Origin: Nemertoderma westbladi
Lineage: Eukaryota > Xenacoelomorpha > Nemertodermatida > Nemertodermatidae
NCBI GenBank assembly: GCA_032718475.1
Contig: JAUCBJ010008708.1
Span: 1-64,000 of the forward strand
DNA length: 64,000 nucleotides
Direction: 5' to 3'
Shown here: piece by piece, positions 63,197-64,000 of the stretch
How the letters are laid out: the number at the start of each line of letters is the position of its first letter
How positions within the stretch are numbered: position 1 is the stretch's first letter
Notes under the pieces: generated by a model
Database searches by the model: none
What the model saw: the letters and a program-made list of their open reading frames with translations, nothing else
Told to the model about the DNA's origin: nothing
Position numbers and translations under genes: made by a program

Positions 63197-64000
63197 ATGA
63201 TTCAAAATAGCACTTGCCACTATTGCACTAAATTAATAAAAAGCTCCAATATCTCTAAATTGAAATGTGCTGCTTGTAAGCAATTTGTTCACTACCGTTG
63301 TATCCCATCTCTTAAATTTTCAGAATTTAAACAACTCTTATCTCAGTCCTTTTGGTTTTGCCCACATTGTATTTTTAATGCACTGCCTTTCACAAATATT
63401 ATAGACGAAGTTGAGTTTCTTTTAACAATATACGACTATCGATTGCCTTCGATAATCGATATTGACCTTTTAACCTCTAATACAGTTAGACTGACAGATT
63501 TGAATGCAGGTGACACCAATTTTGAATTTGACAGAGACAATAATCCAGATAGCAATATACTAAATAACATTTACACTAAAATTCAATGTCGTTACTATAA
63601 CAATTTGGTGTCAACAGATTTTAACTTAAAAAATCAGCAAGAAAATAGACTGTCTCTTTTTCATACGAATATAAGGAGTGTTCCGAAGAATTTTCATAAT
63701 CTATACGATTTATTACAAATAATAGAGAAACCCTTTTCCGCAATTGCTCTAACTGAAACTTGGTTGAAAAAGGACAACCTTAATGACTATCAGCTGGATG
63801 GATACAAAATTTACCATAGCAAACCTCGTGCCAATCAACGTGGTGGGGGATGTAGTCTCTATTTAAGCAATAACTTGAAGTGCAAACCCCGCCATAATCT
63901 CGAGATAGATGAGCCTGATTTGGAGTCAGTTTTTGCCGAGTGGGATCGAGAAAATGCAAAAAATATTATCATAGGATGTATATATCGTCCACCTGCAAAA
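63197..64000 (+). CDS. LINE D ORF2: PHD-endonuclease, continues past the window
   Basis: An open frame from the ATG at 63,197 to the end of the window, parallel to 51,499-52,302 of copy 1. The N-terminal C4HC3 PHD-like finger is intact (CHYC, CAAC, HYRC, CPHC), followed by the endonuclease through ALTETWL, GGGCSLYL and GCIYRPP. One Gly-to-Arg difference from copy 1 is seen (ENRLS versus ENGLS). RT would lie beyond 64,000, so completeness is unknown. Confidence 0.85.
   Translation, partial: MIQNSTCHYCTKLIKSSNISKLKCAACKQFVHYRCIPSLKFSEFKQLLSQSFWFCPHCIFNALPFTNIIDEVEFLLTIYDYRLPSIIDIDLLTSNTVRLTDLNAGDTNFEFDRDNNPDSNILNNIYTKIQCRYYNNLVSTDFNLKNQQENRLSLFHTNIRSVPKNFHNLYDLLQIIEKPFSAIALTETWLKKDNLNDYQLDGYKIYHSKPRANQRGGGCSLYLSNNLKCKPRHNLEIDEPDLESVFAEWDRENAKNIIIGCIYRPPAK

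Larger units (their letters stand above)
52629..64000 (+). repeat. Tandem duplication, copy 2 (runs off the window)
   Basis: A direct repeat of copy 1. Coordinate offset is 13,666 at the start, 14,629 after the MITE, 14,634 after a 5-bp insertion, 11,822 after the LINE B deletion, 11,796 after the hairpin deletion and 11,698 in LINE D. The right edge is outside the window. Confidence 0.95.

Overview
This is a eukaryotic nuclear window built almost entirely of transposable elements. It contains several retrotransposon clades (BEL/Pao LTR elements, at least four non-LTR lineages, tRNA-derived SINEs), two elements with the hallmarks of Ginger1 DNA transposons, a hAT-like MITE, minisatellites, long G/C homopolymers and AT-rich spacers. 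There are no operons or ribosome-binding sites. The mix of BEL/Pao, Ginger1, PHD-bearing LINEs and REL-endonuclease retroelements, plus frequent short palindromes such as taggccta and accggt, suggests a marine invertebrate. An echinoderm or hemichordate is a guess from base texture only. The only convincing host gene is an intronless SLC18B1-like MFS transporter at 8.5-9.8 kb (minus). Layout: 0-0.7 kb, a diverged LTR related to the BEL element further right. 3.2-6.5 kb, a decayed APE-type LINE (LINE A, minus). 7.1-7.5 kb, a fragment of a second LINE (LINE B, minus). 8.5-9.8 kb, the transporter. 10.2-11.2 kb, a Ginger1-like element with an integrase N-terminal fragment. 11.2-13.5 kb, a broken minus-strand copy of a retroelement whose N-terminal coding region has become a 1.4 kb 15-bp minisatellite. 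13.6-17.2 kb, a nearly intact plus-strand member of that family (RT, Cys-His motif, restriction-like endonuclease, poly(A) tail). 17.5-19.8 kb, a dispersed repeat of about 160-bp units with a nested foldback element. 20.5-36.6 kb, a 16.1 kb BEL/Pao retrotransposon on the minus strand. 39.0-64.0 kb, a direct tandem duplication with a 13.7 kb unit. The BEL/Pao element is the most interesting system. Its two 1192-bp LTRs are almost identical. Besides gag-pol it has a 723-residue coiled-coil ORF upstream, in the same frame as gag-pol and separated from it by one in-frame stop, and a downstream ORF in the env position carrying three CCHC-like zinc knuckles and a basic tail. A 2.3 kb leader holds 38-bp and 288-bp tandem repeats. 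Gag-pol is broken by a frameshift in RNase H, so this copy is young but defective. The 13.7 kb duplication (copy 1 at 38,963-52,628; copy 2 from 52,629 past the window end) is about 99.7% identical by eye in the parts compared. The copies differ by a 955-bp hAT-like MITE with a perfect 8-bp target duplication (copy 2 only), a 2.8 kb microhomology deletion of LINE B (copy 2), a 26-bp hairpin deletion, minisatellite length, and point or indel breaks in the LINE ORFs. It could be a real segmental duplication or two haplotypes assembled in tandem. All homology statements come from recognising motifs and comparing repeats by eye; no searches were run.
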